Assembly (NCBI GenBank): GCA_016190005.1
Contig: JACPRK010000092.1
Location: forward strand, 1 to 34,083
Reading direction: 5' to 3'
Source: Candidatus Wallbacteria bacterium
GTDB taxonomy: Bacteria; Muiribacteriota; UBA6191; JACPRK01
Length of the DNA stretch: 34,083 bases
Below the pieces are notes generated by a model, which worked only from the letters and a program-made list of their open reading frames with translations, was not told the origin of the DNA and did no database searches. Positions 1 through 9,519 of the stretch are shown piece by piece; position 1 is the first letter of the stretch, and each line of letters starts with the position of its first letter. A program made the position numbers and the translations under genes.

Positions 1-36
1 ATCATTAGCTAGGAGATCCGGCTTCCCATCGGAGCT

Positions 37-102
37 GGGTGAAACCCTTCAGACAAATCCCCGCGACAACCGATAGCTTTTGTAGTCGATAAGGGGAACC
101 CT
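37..102 (+). promoter_or_regulatory. Leader and ribosome binding site of the giant TPR gene
   Basis: A purine-rich Shine-Dalgarno (AAGGGG, 91-96) sits six bases before the ATG at 103. It lies inside a tiny perfect hairpin, AGGG-GAA-CCCT (92-102). A second hairpin of the same kind, GGGT-GAA-ACCC, is at 37-47. No convincing -35/-10 pair was found in the 102 bases available, so the promoter may lie outside the window. Confidence 0.45.
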
Positions 103-3100
103 ATGTCCAAGATGGTCTGTCCATTCCTGCTGCCGACGGCGAAATCGCCGGAGATGGCGGGCTGCCTCGAAGAGCGCTGCATGCTCTTCGATCGCGTCAA
201 CCGCACCTGCGGCCTCGTCAGCATGGGCGGCGGTTTCTCGTTCCCCGGGTTCGCCGGGATGATGGCCGGCGGCCCGCCGCTGGGCCCCGACGCCGCGCCT
301 CAGGCCGAGCCGAGCCTCAGGGACCTGACGCTGCTGGAGCGCCAGGAGCGCGCCGATCTCTACTTCATCGACGGCGAGCGATTCTACTTCGCCGGCGACT
401 TTACGCACGCCCTGGACGAGTATCTAAAGACCCAGTCCGCGGACCCCGAGTACTTCAAGGCCCATCTCCGCGCCGGCGACGTCTACTGCCTGCAGAAGCG
501 CTACAAGGAGGCGATCGAGCAGTACAGGAAGGTGCTGGCTCTCCACCCCTCCCTGGGCGAGGTCTGGCTCAAGCAGATCTGGCAGTACCGCTTCACCTAC
601 TCCGGTTCTCCCTCCCAGGACACGATGTACCGCCGTGTGCTCGACCGGTTCCGCGAGCGCGCCTCCGAGGACCGCTCGAACAGCATTCTGCGGTTCGCCC
701 TAGGCATGGGCCACCTGCTCCTGCCGCTCTCCGACGGCCCCGCCAAGGCCCGCGCGGCCGCGATGCGCGAGTTCGAGTCCGCTGTCGAGATCGAGCCCCT
801 CAATCTCTGGGCCTACTGGGGCATGAAGTACTGCCATCTCGACATGGGCCGCGACGTCACCCCCGAGAGCGTCGCGAAGGCCGAGCAGGTCTGCCGCAAG
901 GCGATCGAGCTCGACCCGACGGCGGCCTACGCCTTCTTCGAGCTTGGCGAGGTCCACGAGCTCGCCCACCGGCGCCTGGGCGCCGCGCCCGAGCCTGCCA
1001 TCGTCGAGTACGCCAAAGCGCTCGCCTGCGATCCCTTCCATCTCCCCGCCCACCTCAGGCTCGGCCTCCTCCAGATGGCCGCTTTCCAGTTCGACACGGC
1101 CGAGGAGCACTTCCGCACCGTCATCGACCGCGACCCCACGCAGCCCCTGGCCGTCCTCTCGCAGGCCCGGCTCCACGCCGCCGCCGGCCGCGCGGCGCCG
1201 GCCGTGCTCCACTACGACCTCTTCCTGGGCCGCTGGGAGAGCTTCCGCCACTTCCCGGTCCTGCAGCTCACCACCGCCGGCGACCTGGAGCGCCTCTCCA
1301 TCGCCGACGTGACCTACGAGCTGGCCGAGGTGCACCGCGAGCGCCGCGAGCTGGCGCGCGCCCGCGTCCTGTTCCACCGCGCGCTGGTTGCCTCACCGGC
1401 CCACATCACGGCCCAGATGCGGGTCGTCGAGCTCGACATGGCCCTTTCGCGCGAGAACCCCGCCGAGCTCGAAGGGGCGCTCCACAAGTACCGCGACGCC
1501 ATCTTCACCGATCCCAACTCGGCGATGCCGCACTTTGCGCTCGGCTACTTCCACGCGCTCCTGGCGCGCGAGATCTTCGAGCATCGCGACGAGAACCGCT
1601 CCCGCGCCATCCACGAGCTGAAGAAGGCCCTCGTCATCGATCCGACGCTCGACCAGGCCGCCTGGGCGTTGAAAGACCTCTACCTGGCGATGCGCGCCTC
1701 CGACGAGGCCTATTACCAGCGCGCCCTGTCGCTCACCCAGCACACCACCGACCGCGACCCGGCCTCAGCAGCCGCCCAGTACCAGCTCGGCGTCACCTTC
1801 CTCGCCGGCGAGGACTATCCCCGCGCCCTCAAGGCGTTGAAGGAATGTCTGCGTCTCGACGAGACCTACCTCCCGGCCCATTTCGAGCTGGCCAGCCTCT
1901 ACTCCAAGCTGGGCAAGTACGACCGGGCCGTCGAGGTCTGCAAGCAGGTCCAGCAGTTTCGCCCTCAGGAGGCTTGGGTCAACTACCAGCTCGGCCAGAT
2001 CTACTACCTCAAGGGCGACTACGACGCAGCCTCGGGCGAGCTCCTGGCCGCCATCGACGCCAACCCCAGGTTCGTCGACGCCTACGTGCTCTCGGGTCAG
2101 CTCTACTTCGACCGCGGCCAGCATGAGAAAGCGCTGGCCCAGTACCAGAAGGTGCTCGACCTCTCCGGTGACCACGCGGGCGCCCTGCTGAAGGTCGGCT
2201 GCATCCAGAACCGGCTCGGCAACTTCGAGGACGCGCGCGAGGCGCTGGAGAAGCTGCTGGCCTCCGACCGCCAGCACGTCCCGGCCCTGATGGAGCACGC
2301 CCGCAGCCATCGGCTCGAGGGCAACCGCGAGAAAGCGCTCGAGGAGTACGCCTCCATCCTGCTGACGGACCCGAAGAACGCCGCCGCCCACTTCGAGCTG
2401 GGCGAGCTCGAGGCCGCCGAGGGTCGCCTCGACAAGGCCGAGCAGTCGCTGCGCACCGCCATTTCGATCGACCCCGAGCTCTTGCCCGCCTATCGCATGC
2501 TGGGCCGGCTGCTCGACACCAAGGGCAGCGCCTTCGACGCCGAGCGGATGTTCCGCAAGGCGCTGGAGGTCGACCCGCGAGACCGCGAAGGCCACCTTGG
2601 GCTGGCCGACGTCCTGCTCTCGCAGGGCAACCTGCGGGACGCCGTCACGGTGCTGGCGGAGCTGACCGCGCAGTCCCCCGAGGACGCCGAGGCGCTCTGG
2701 CGGCTCGGCAAGGTGATGGAGGCCAGAAACGACCACGACGGAGCCTTTGAGGCATTTGGCAAGGCGGTCGAGCTCTCCGACGACGTGGAGTACGTGCTCT
2801 CCATTGCCCGGCTGCATCAGCGGCTGGGGCACGACCGCGACGCCGAGCAGGCCTACGCGGTAGTGCTGGACCGCGACTTCAAGAACGCCGAGGCGCTGGG
2901 CGCTCTGGGTCGCATCGCGGCGGCTCGCGGCGACCACAAGGAGGCCAGCGCCAGCTATTTCCGCGCGTGCGAGGCCTCTCCGACCGATGCCGAGCTGCGC
3001 TTCGAGCTGGGCGAGAGCTACCGCGAGCTGGGCGAGCTCGACCGCGCGGAGGACGCCTACCGGGCCGCCGTCGAGCTCGACCGGGTGCACCGTGGCGCGC

Positions 3101-6100
3101 TCCTGGAGCTGGCCGAGCATTGCATGACCGCGGGCCGTCACGAGGAGTCGGTGGAGTATTTCAGTCGTGCAGCCGAGGCCGGCGAGACCGGCAAGGGCTT
3201 GCCGCTGGTGGAGCTGCGACTGAAGTTGGCCGGGGCCTTCGAGCAGCTTTCGAGGCTCAACGAGGCCGAGCTCGAGTACCGCAAGGCGATCGAGGCCGCT
3301 CCCGCGCGCGCCGATCTCTACCTCTCCCTTGGACTGGTCCGCCGCCGCCTGGGCAAAGTCGACGAGGCGATCGAGGCGCTCACCGAGGCCGCCGACCGCG
3401 ACCCCTCCAGCGCGCGCGCCCAGTTCGAGCTCGGCAAGGCGCTGGTCCACAAGGGTCAGCTCTCGCAGGCCGCCGACCGCTTCAAGAAGGCCCTGGCCAA
3501 GGCCGGTCCCCATGTCGCCAGCGACGCCGAGCGCGCCGAGTACCGTTTCGAGCTGGCCCGCGCCCACATCAGCCAGGGCAGTTTCTCCGAGGCCATCGAC
3601 GAGCTCGAGCAGGTCGTGCGGCTCGACCCCGAGCACACCCGTGCTCACTTCGAGATGGGCCGCGTCCACGCCCAGCTCGGCGACCTCGCCTCCAGCGTCG
3701 CGAGTCTGGAGCGCGCTGCTCAGTCGGCCCCGGCCGACGCCGAGGTCCGCTTCCAGCTGGGCCTGGCCTACGCCCGCCAGAACGGTTACCAGGAGGCGAT
3801 CCGCGAGTTCTCCGCCGCCATCGAGGCCGCCCCCGATCACGCCCGTGCCTACTTCGAGCTGGGCTCGGTCTACCGCAAGTCCGGCGGCGACGAGAAGGCC
3901 GCCGATTGCTTCGTCCGCGCGATGGAGCTGGATCTGGGCTTCACGCCGCCCTACCGGGCGCTTGGCGAGATCTACATGGAGCGTCGTCAGCTCGACGACG
4001 CCATCGAGCTCTTCGGGTCCGCGCTGCGACTGGAGCCGACGGATGATGTGACACACTATCTCCTCGGCGAGGCCTGGGACAGGAAGAAGGAGGCCAAGAA
4101 GGCGATCGAGCACTACGAGAAGGCGCTCGAGCTCCACCCCGAGAACCTCAAGGTCGTCTATCGCCTCGGCAGCAAGTACAAGGAGAAGCTCGACTGGGAT
4201 TCGATGGCCGCCCTCTACGAGAAGGCCGTCCGCCGCTCACCCTCCAACGCGCTCTTCTACTTCGAGCTGGGCGAGGCCTGCCGCAATCTCCAGGACTACG
4301 ACCGCGCGCAGGTGTGCTACGAGCGGGCACTGCAGTTGAACAGCGACTTCGTCGACGCGATGTACAGCCTGGGCGACATCTACAAGGCCAAGGCGATGTA
4401 CGCCCCGCTCATCAAGATGTACAAGAAGGCGATCGACATCTTCCCGTCGAACACGCGCGCCCACTACGAGCTGGGGAGAGCCTACGTTGAGCTCGACCAG
4501 GAAGAGGCAGCCATCGCCGCCTTCAAGAAGGTCATCCAGCTCGACGCCACGCACCGGGAGGTCTACTTCGACCTGGGTCGCCTGCTGGTCGAGAAGAAGA
4601 GCACCGACCAGGCGCTGCGAATCTATCAGCGGGCAGTCGCCGTCGATCCGAACAACCCGGTCGCCCACTTCCACCTGGCGAAGCTCTACGAGGCCAAGAA
4701 CTTCCTCGAGGATGCCACGCGCGAGTACGAGCGCGCCAAGGAGCTCGAGGGCAGCAACGCCGAGATCTACTTCAAGCTCGGGCTCGACGCGATGCGCCGT
4801 AAGGAGTACGCGAAGGCGCTGGGCGAGTTCGAGCGTGCGCTGGACCTGAACCCGCAGGACCACGAGACGCTCTTCGAGCAGGGCAAGGCCTTCTACTACC
4901 TCGAGAAGGGCGTGCAGGCCGTCGAGGCACTAGAACAGGCGCGCCAGGTGCGGCCCGACGAGAAGGCCGTGCTGCTCTGGCTGGCCAAGAGCCACATCCT
5001 CGACTGCGAGTGGGACAAGGCGCTCGAGTGTCTCGAAGTGCTCGTCAAGGCGCGCGAATTCAAACTCGAGGCGCTGCGCCTCAAGGGCCAGGTCCACCGC
5101 GAGAAGGCCGACTACCAGGCCGCCATCACCGCGCTCTCCAAGGCCGTCGAGATGGACGGCTCCAGCACGGCCACGCTGGAAGAACTGGCTGGCTGCCACC
5201 TCGACAGCGGCCAGCCCCAAGCCGCCATCGAGACCTACCACAAGATCCTCGCCCTCGACCCGAAGGACGTCAACCTGCACGTCAAGCTCGGGAAGCTCTA
5301 CCTCTCCAGCGGTCAGCCCGACGGTGCCATCGAGCAGTTCCAGTCCGCCGTCGGCCTCAACCCGCGCAACATCGACAACTTCCTGCTCCTGGGCCGCACC
5401 TACTACGACCTCTCGCACTTCACGCAGGCCCGCCAGGTCTACGGCAAGATCCTCGAGTTCTTCCCGAAGAACATCGAGGCGCGCGTGCAGCTCGGGTTGG
5501 TTTACCAGGAGCTCGGGATGGAGTTCGAGGCGATCGGCGAGTTCAAGAAGGCCGAAGAGATCGACCCCGACAACTTCCAGGTGCAGCTGGCGCTCGGCAT
5601 CGACTACTACAAGAAGGGCATCACCGACAAGGCTGCCGAAAGGCTCGAGGCGGTGCTGCAGAAGAACAAGGACTGCCTCGAGGCGATCGAGACCCTCGGC
5701 CGCATCTCGCTCGAGAAGGGCAACCAGAAGCGGGCGCTGGAGCTTCTCACCCGCGCCGTTGGGCTGAACCGGGACAGGGCGGAACTCTGGCGGATGATGC
5801 TCAGCATCCACCGGACCTCCGACGACGTGGTCCGCCAGATCGAGGCGCTCGGCGAGCTCGTGCGGCTGGCCCCGAAGGACGCCGGCGCGCTGCTCTCGCT
5901 GGCGCAGCTCACTTACGGCGAGGGGCGTCTGGACGAGGCGAAGACAAACGTCGAGAAGCTGCTGGCGATGCTGCCGGACGACGAGAAGGCCATCGCCATC
6001 GCCGCCGACGTGGCGCTCGAGCAGAACGAGCCGAAGAAGGCGCTCGAGTATCTGGAGAAGCTCCTCAAGCGCGACCCGCAGAACGCCGCCCTGTCGCGCA

Positions 6101-9100
6101 AGCTGGCCGGCGTCTACGAGAACGTCGGGGCCGACGACAAGGCGCAGAAGCATTACGAGTCGGCCTATCGCTCCACTCCGAACGACGCCGACCTGCTGAA
6201 GTCGCTGCTGATGTTCTACAACCGCACGGGCCAGGCCGAAAAGGCGGGGCCGATTGCCGACAAGCTCGTGCACCTGGCGCCTGACGACGACAGCCTCAAG
6301 CTCGACATGGCGGTGCTCTTCGAGAAGAAGGGTCTGCTGATGAAGGCCGGAGAGCTCTACGCGTCGCTCCTGGAAGACGACCCGGACAACGAGCGGCTGC
6401 TGCTGGCCCAAGGGCGCATCTTCGCGCGGCAGGGGCTGGACAGCAAGGCCGTGATGAACTTCCAGCAGGTCCTGCACAGAAACGCAGACCACGCCGAGGC
6501 GCACTTCGAGCTGGGCAAGATCTACTTCGGGCAGAAGGACTATACGAAAGCCGCCGCCGAGTACAAGAAGGCGCGGCAGCTCGGCTGGAACGAGACCGCC
6601 CTCTTCAGCGGGCTCGGAGAGATTTACGTCGCCCAGGGCCTCCACGAGCAGGCCATCGAGGCCTTCGAGAAGTCCGTCGAGATCGAGCCCGACAACCTCG
6701 ACCTCTACGGCCGGTTGGGGGAGATCTTCTTCCGGCTGGGCAAGCAGGACAAGGCGCTCGAGCAGTATCAGATCCTGCTGCGCAGAAACCCGAAGAGCGT
6801 CGAGGTCTCGCTCAGGCTGGCCCACGTCTACCTCTCCCAGGAGATGTTCGACGAAGCGGTCGGCATCCTGGAACGCACGCTCAGCCACGATCCGGAGAAC
6901 ATGGACGCGCTGCTCGAGCTGGGCCGTGCTCACTCCAACCGTGGCGACCTGGCCGCCGCGCGCGAGGCGCTCGAGCGGGCACGTGAGGTCGACCCGCGGG
7001 ATGTCCGCCCCGTCATCGAGCTGGCCGACATGCTGCTCTCCGAGGAGCGGACCGAAGAGGCGATGGCGATGCTGCGCGCCCAGGTCGCCGAGCATCCCCG
7101 TGAGACCCGCCTGATGATGGCGATTGCGCGCGTCCACGATCGCGGCGGCCACATCGATCTGGCCGTCGACGAGATGCGCAAGGTCGTCAAGGCCGAGCCC
7201 GACAACAGCGAGGCGCTCTCCGAGCTGGGCCGCATGTACGTGCAGATGGGCCGCGCCTACGAGGACCAGAAGGTCTTCAACGACGGCGTCAAGTCGCTCA
7301 AGAGCGCCATCGCCGTCAACCCCGCGGAGGCCAGTGCTTACTTTCACCTGGGCGAGGTCCACCACTCGCTGGGCGAGCTCGACGAGGCGCTTCTCAACTT
7401 CCGGAAGGCCTACGAGCTCTCGCCTTCCAACCTGACGTACAAGAGCCGGCTGGACGGCGCCGAGTCCGAGAAGTTCGGCGCCGACGTCGCCGAGCAGCTC
7501 GAGGAAGCGCGCACGTTCATGGAGCGCGGCCTCATCAAGAACGCCATCACGGGCTTCGAGCACGTGCTCGAAAGAGACCCGAAGCATCCGCAGGCTCTCT
7601 ATTACCTCGGACACATCTTCGCGCAGCAGGGCGACGCCCGCCGCGCCCGCGAGCACTACGAGCGCGCGCGCGAGGCCGCCCCCGACCACGTCCAGACGCT
7701 TCTGGAGCTGGGCCAGCTCTGCATGTCCGAACAGGACTGGGAGAACGCCGTCGAGGTCCTCCAGGCCTTGGCCGGCGTCGACGCCGAGTTCTACCCGGGC
7801 CTCTACAACCTGGGTCTGGCCCTGGCCGGTGATGGCCAGGCCGAGGAAGCGATCGAAGCGCTGGAGCGCGCCGCGGCGCTGGAGCCGCAGGAGGCCGACA
7901 CCTACTTCCAGATGGGCCTCATCTGCCGCAACTCGGGAGACACCGAACGTACCCGGGCCTACTTCGAAAAGGTCTTCAAGCTCGACCCCACTAACGAGGA
8001 CGTAAAGCACTTCTTCCAGCAGCAGCGCGAAGACGAGCTGGCCTCCACCATCGGCGAGCTCCAGGCCAAGGCGGCTGATTCCGAAGAGAACGGGCACGTC
8101 GACACGGCCTACCAGTGCTACTCCGAAATCTGCGGCCTCGACCCCCAGCACGTCGGCGCCCGCTTCAATCTCGGCCGCCTCTCGGAGATGAAGGGAAACA
8201 CAGAGGAGGCCATCTTCCAGTACGACCAGGTCTGGACGATGAACCCGAACCAGGAGGAGTTCACCGACCTGCCGCTACGCCTGGGCAAGCTCTACGCCCG
8301 GAAGTTCGAGGCCGAGCACGCCATCCCCGTGCTCAAGGTGGCGGCCCGCTTCTTCCCCGCCAACCCCGACCTGCACTTCACGCTCATCAACCAGTACCAG
8401 GGCCTCTTCGTCATCGACGGCGGCACCATGGTCGACGGCGAGACCCAGCAGCAGGTGGCCGCTCGCTACCAGAAGGCGGCCGCACGCGAGCCAGGCAACA
8501 TCCAGAACCTGCTCAACGCCGGTTACTTCCACATGCTCAAGCTCGACCCCGGCATGGGCGAAGAGGAGAACCTCAACAAGTCCGTAGAGTTCTTCGACCG
8601 GGCCTTGCAGGCAGAGCCGGAGAACATCATCGCCGGCAACATGCTCGGTCAGGCCTACCTCTTCCTCAACCAGCCCCAGCGAGTCGAGGAGTACTGCAAT
8701 CACGTCCTCAGTATCGAGTCCGACAACCTGCTCGCCCACGAACGGCTAGTCGAGGTCGCGCTCAAGAGTGGAAACTACCCCGCCGCCGTCGACCGCCTCA
8801 GGGCCCTCATCGAGCTCAACCCCGATGACGGCGCCTACCGGATGCGGTTGATCGACACTTACAAGCTGATGTACGACAAGGACGAGCGGGTTGACGACCG
8901 CTTCCGCGAGCTGCGAGACGAGTTCGAGAACCGCGCCCGAAAGAACCCGAAAGACCCGATGACTCACTTCGACCTGGGCTATGCCTACCTCGCCCTCACC
9001 AGCAGCTTCTCGCTGACGGAGGAAGAGATCGGCAGTGCCACCTTCGAGTTCAAGCAGCTCCTCTCGATGGACAAGGACAACCCGTGGGGCTACTGGGGCC

Positions 9101-9477
9101 TCAAGCGCGTCTACAACAAGGAGTCGATCGCCGGCAAGCACATGTACGACGAGGCGATCGCCGTCTGCAAGCAGGCCCTGGAGAAGAACCCGCACAACGC
9201 GCGCGCCTGCTTCGAGCTGGGCGAGGCCTACAACGAGAACTACGATCGAAACCTCAAGAGCGAGGCGCTGCAGGAGTATCAGAAGGCCGTCTACCTCGAC
9301 CAGCAGATGGCCGAGGCCCACTTCAAGATCGCCACCATCCACCGCATCCTCAACAACTACGACGAGGCGATCAAGGCCTACAACCGCGTCATCGCCCTCG
9401 ACCCGACCTCCAACTATGCCAAGGACGCGCGCCGCTCGCTCGTCCACATCGAGAAGAGCCGGGCGGAAATGCTGTGA
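103..9477 (+). CDS. Giant tetratricopeptide-repeat protein (3124 aa) with N-terminal four-cysteine motif
   Basis: After about 85 N-terminal residues the protein is a nearly unbroken array of 34-residue TPR units to the C-terminus; length alone allows roughly 85-90 units. The units show the usual TPR signature (A-H-F-E-L-G, Y-x-x-A-x-x-x-Y/F-x-x-A, L-x-P-x-N/D). TPR arrays form superhelical scaffolds for protein binding, so a scaffold or assembly role is inferred; the partner is unknown. I see no signal peptide, membrane segment or catalytic domain, so it is probably cytoplasmic. Residues 1-40 carry Cys6, Cys21, Cys26 and Cys36 in a C-P-F...C-x4-C-x9-C arrangement that could bind a metal or iron-sulfur cluster. 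A Gly/Pro-rich linker (about 41-75) follows. The ATG is supported by AAGGGG six bases upstream. The reading frame is open for 9.4 kb with no sign of a frameshift. It stands alone; the next gene is convergent. Confidence 0.93.
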   Translation: MSKMVCPFLLPTAKSPEMAGCLEERCMLFDRVNRTCGLVSMGGGFSFPGFAGMMAGGPPLGPDAAPQAEPSLRDLTLLERQERADLYFIDGERFYFAGDFTHALDEYLKTQSADPEYFKAHLRAGDVYCLQKRYKEAIEQYRKVLALHPSLGEVWLKQIWQYRFTYSGSPSQDTMYRRVLDRFRERASEDRSNSILRFALGMGHLLLPLSDGPAKARAAAMREFESAVEIEPLNLWAYWGMKYCHLDMGRDVTPESVAKAEQVCRKAIELDPTAAYAFFELGEVHELAHRRLGAAPEPAIVEYAKALACDPFHLPAHLRLGLLQMAAFQFDTAEEHFRTVIDRDPTQPLAVLSQARLHAAAGRAAPAVLHYDLFLGRWESFRHFPVLQLTTAGDLERLSIADVTYELAEVHRERRELARARVLFHRALVASPAHITAQMRVVELDMALSRENPAELEGALHKYRDAIFTDPNSAMPHFALGYFHALLAREIFEHRDENRSRAIHELKKALVIDPTLDQAAWALKDLYLAMRASDEAYYQRALSLTQHTTDRDPASAAAQYQLGVTFLAGEDYPRALKALKECLRLDETYLPAHFELASLYSKLGKYDRAVEVCKQVQQFRPQEAWVNYQLGQIYYLKGDYDAASGELLAAIDANPRFVDAYVLSGQLYFDRGQHEKALAQYQKVLDLSGDHAGALLKVGCIQNRLGNFEDAREALEKLLASDRQHVPALMEHARSHRLEGNREKALEEYASILLTDPKNAAAHFELGELEAAEGRLDKAEQSLRTAISIDPELLPAYRMLGRLLDTKGSAFDAERMFRKALEVDPRDREGHLGLADVLLSQGNLRDAVTVLAELTAQSPEDAEALWRLGKVMEARNDHDGAFEAFGKAVELSDDVEYVLSIARLHQRLGHDRDAEQAYAVVLDRDFKNAEALGALGRIAAARGDHKEASASYFRACEASPTDAELRFELGESYRELGELDRAEDAYRAAVELDRVHRGALLELAEHCMTAGRHEESVEYFSRAAEAGETGKGLPLVELRLKLAGAFEQLSRLNEAELEYRKAIEAAPARADLYLSLGLVRRRLGKVDEAIEALTEAADRDPSSARAQFELGKALVHKGQLSQAADRFKKALAKAGPHVASDAERAEYRFELARAHISQGSFSEAIDELEQVVRLDPEHTRAHFEMGRVHAQLGDLASSVASLERAAQSAPADAEVRFQLGLAYARQNGYQEAIREFSAAIEAAPDHARAYFELGSVYRKSGGDEKAADCFVRAMELDLGFTPPYRALGEIYMERRQLDDAIELFGSALRLEPTDDVTHYLLGEAWDRKKEAKKAIEHYEKALELHPENLKVVYRLGSKYKEKLDWDSMAALYEKAVRRSPSNALFYFELGEACRNLQDYDRAQVCYERALQLNSDFVDAMYSLGDIYKAKAMYAPLIKMYKKAIDIFPSNTRAHYELGRAYVELDQEEAAIAAFKKVIQLDATHREVYFDLGRLLVEKKSTDQALRIYQRAVAVDPNNPVAHFHLAKLYEAKNFLEDATREYERAKELEGSNAEIYFKLGLDAMRRKEYAKALGEFERALDLNPQDHETLFEQGKAFYYLEKGVQAVEALEQARQVRPDEKAVLLWLAKSHILDCEWDKALECLEVLVKAREFKLEALRLKGQVHREKADYQAAITALSKAVEMDGSSTATLEELAGCHLDSGQPQAAIETYHKILALDPKDVNLHVKLGKLYLSSGQPDGAIEQFQSAVGLNPRNIDNFLLLGRTYYDLSHFTQARQVYGKILEFFPKNIEARVQLGLVYQELGMEFEAIGEFKKAEEIDPDNFQVQLALGIDYYKKGITDKAAERLEAVLQKNKDCLEAIETLGRISLEKGNQKRALELLTRAVGLNRDRAELWRMMLSIHRTSDDVVRQIEALGELVRLAPKDAGALLSLAQLTYGEGRLDEAKTNVEKLLAMLPDDEKAIAIAADVALEQNEPKKALEYLEKLLKRDPQNAALSRKLAGVYENVGADDKAQKHYESAYRSTPNDADLLKSLLMFYNRTGQAEKAGPIADKLVHLAPDDDSLKLDMAVLFEKKGLLMKAGELYASLLEDDPDNERLLLAQGRIFARQGLDSKAVMNFQQVLHRNADHAEAHFELGKIYFGQKDYTKAAAEYKKARQLGWNETALFSGLGEIYVAQGLHEQAIEAFEKSVEIEPDNLDLYGRLGEIFFRLGKQDKALEQYQILLRRNPKSVEVSLRLAHVYLSQEMFDEAVGILERTLSHDPENMDALLELGRAHSNRGDLAAAREALERAREVDPRDVRPVIELADMLLSEERTEEAMAMLRAQVAEHPRETRLMMAIARVHDRGGHIDLAVDEMRKVVKAEPDNSEALSELGRMYVQMGRAYEDQKVFNDGVKSLKSAIAVNPAEASAYFHLGEVHHSLGELDEALLNFRKAYELSPSNLTYKSRLDGAESEKFGADVAEQLEEARTFMERGLIKNAITGFEHVLERDPKHPQALYYLGHIFAQQGDARRAREHYERAREAAPDHVQTLLELGQLCMSEQDWENAVEVLQALAGVDAEFYPGLYNLGLALAGDGQAEEAIEALERAAALEPQEADTYFQMGLICRNSGDTERTRAYFEKVFKLDPTNEDVKHFFQQQREDELASTIGELQAKAADSEENGHVDTAYQCYSEICGLDPQHVGARFNLGRLSEMKGNTEEAIFQYDQVWTMNPNQEEFTDLPLRLGKLYARKFEAEHAIPVLKVAARFFPANPDLHFTLINQYQGLFVIDGGTMVDGETQQQVAARYQKAAAREPGNIQNLLNAGYFHMLKLDPGMGEEENLNKSVEFFDRALQAEPENIIAGNMLGQAYLFLNQPQRVEEYCNHVLSIESDNLLAHERLVEVALKSGNYPAAVDRLRALIELNPDDGAYRMRLIDTYKLMYDKDERVDDRFRELRDEFENRARKNPKDPMTHFDLGYAYLALTSSFSLTEEEIGSATFEFKQLLSMDKDNPWGYWGLKRVYNKESIAGKHMYDEAIAVCKQALEKNPHNARACFELGEAYNENYDRNLKSEALQEYQKAVYLDQQMAEAHFKIATIHRILNNYDEAIKAYNRVIALDPTSNYAKDARRSLVHIEKSRAEML

Positions 9478-9512
9478 GAGTAGCGAGTAGTGAGTAGCGA
9501 GTAGCGAGTCGG
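9478..9512. repeat. Heptanucleotide tandem repeat (GAGTAGC)n
   Basis: Directly after the TGA of the giant TPR gene are four 7-base units (GAGTAGC, GAGTAGT, GAGTAGC, GAGTAGC) and a degenerate fifth (GAGTCGG). They fill most of the 42-base gap between two convergent genes. Function unknown. A second seven-base-period repeat lies at 29076-29125, also at a convergent junction. Confidence 0.85.
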
Positions 9513-9519
9513 GGGTGGG

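Noticed and set aside
30-75. GGTGAAACCC ... CCCCGCGAC in the leader, recalling part of a cobalamin riboswitch
   Set aside because: No B12-box or complete set of core segments is present before the start codon, and the gene has no link to cobalamin.
1765-4137. Long minus-strand open frame (790 codons) inside the giant TPR gene
   Set aside because: It is antisense to a GC-rich repeat gene with strong codon bias; its Leu/Val/Glu/Gly-rich repetitive product is the mirror of the TPR codons.
4930-8151. Minus-strand open frame of 1073 codons inside the giant TPR gene
   Set aside because: Same reason as the neighbouring antisense frame: length follows from repeat structure and low stop frequency at high GC. 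No domain or ribosome site.
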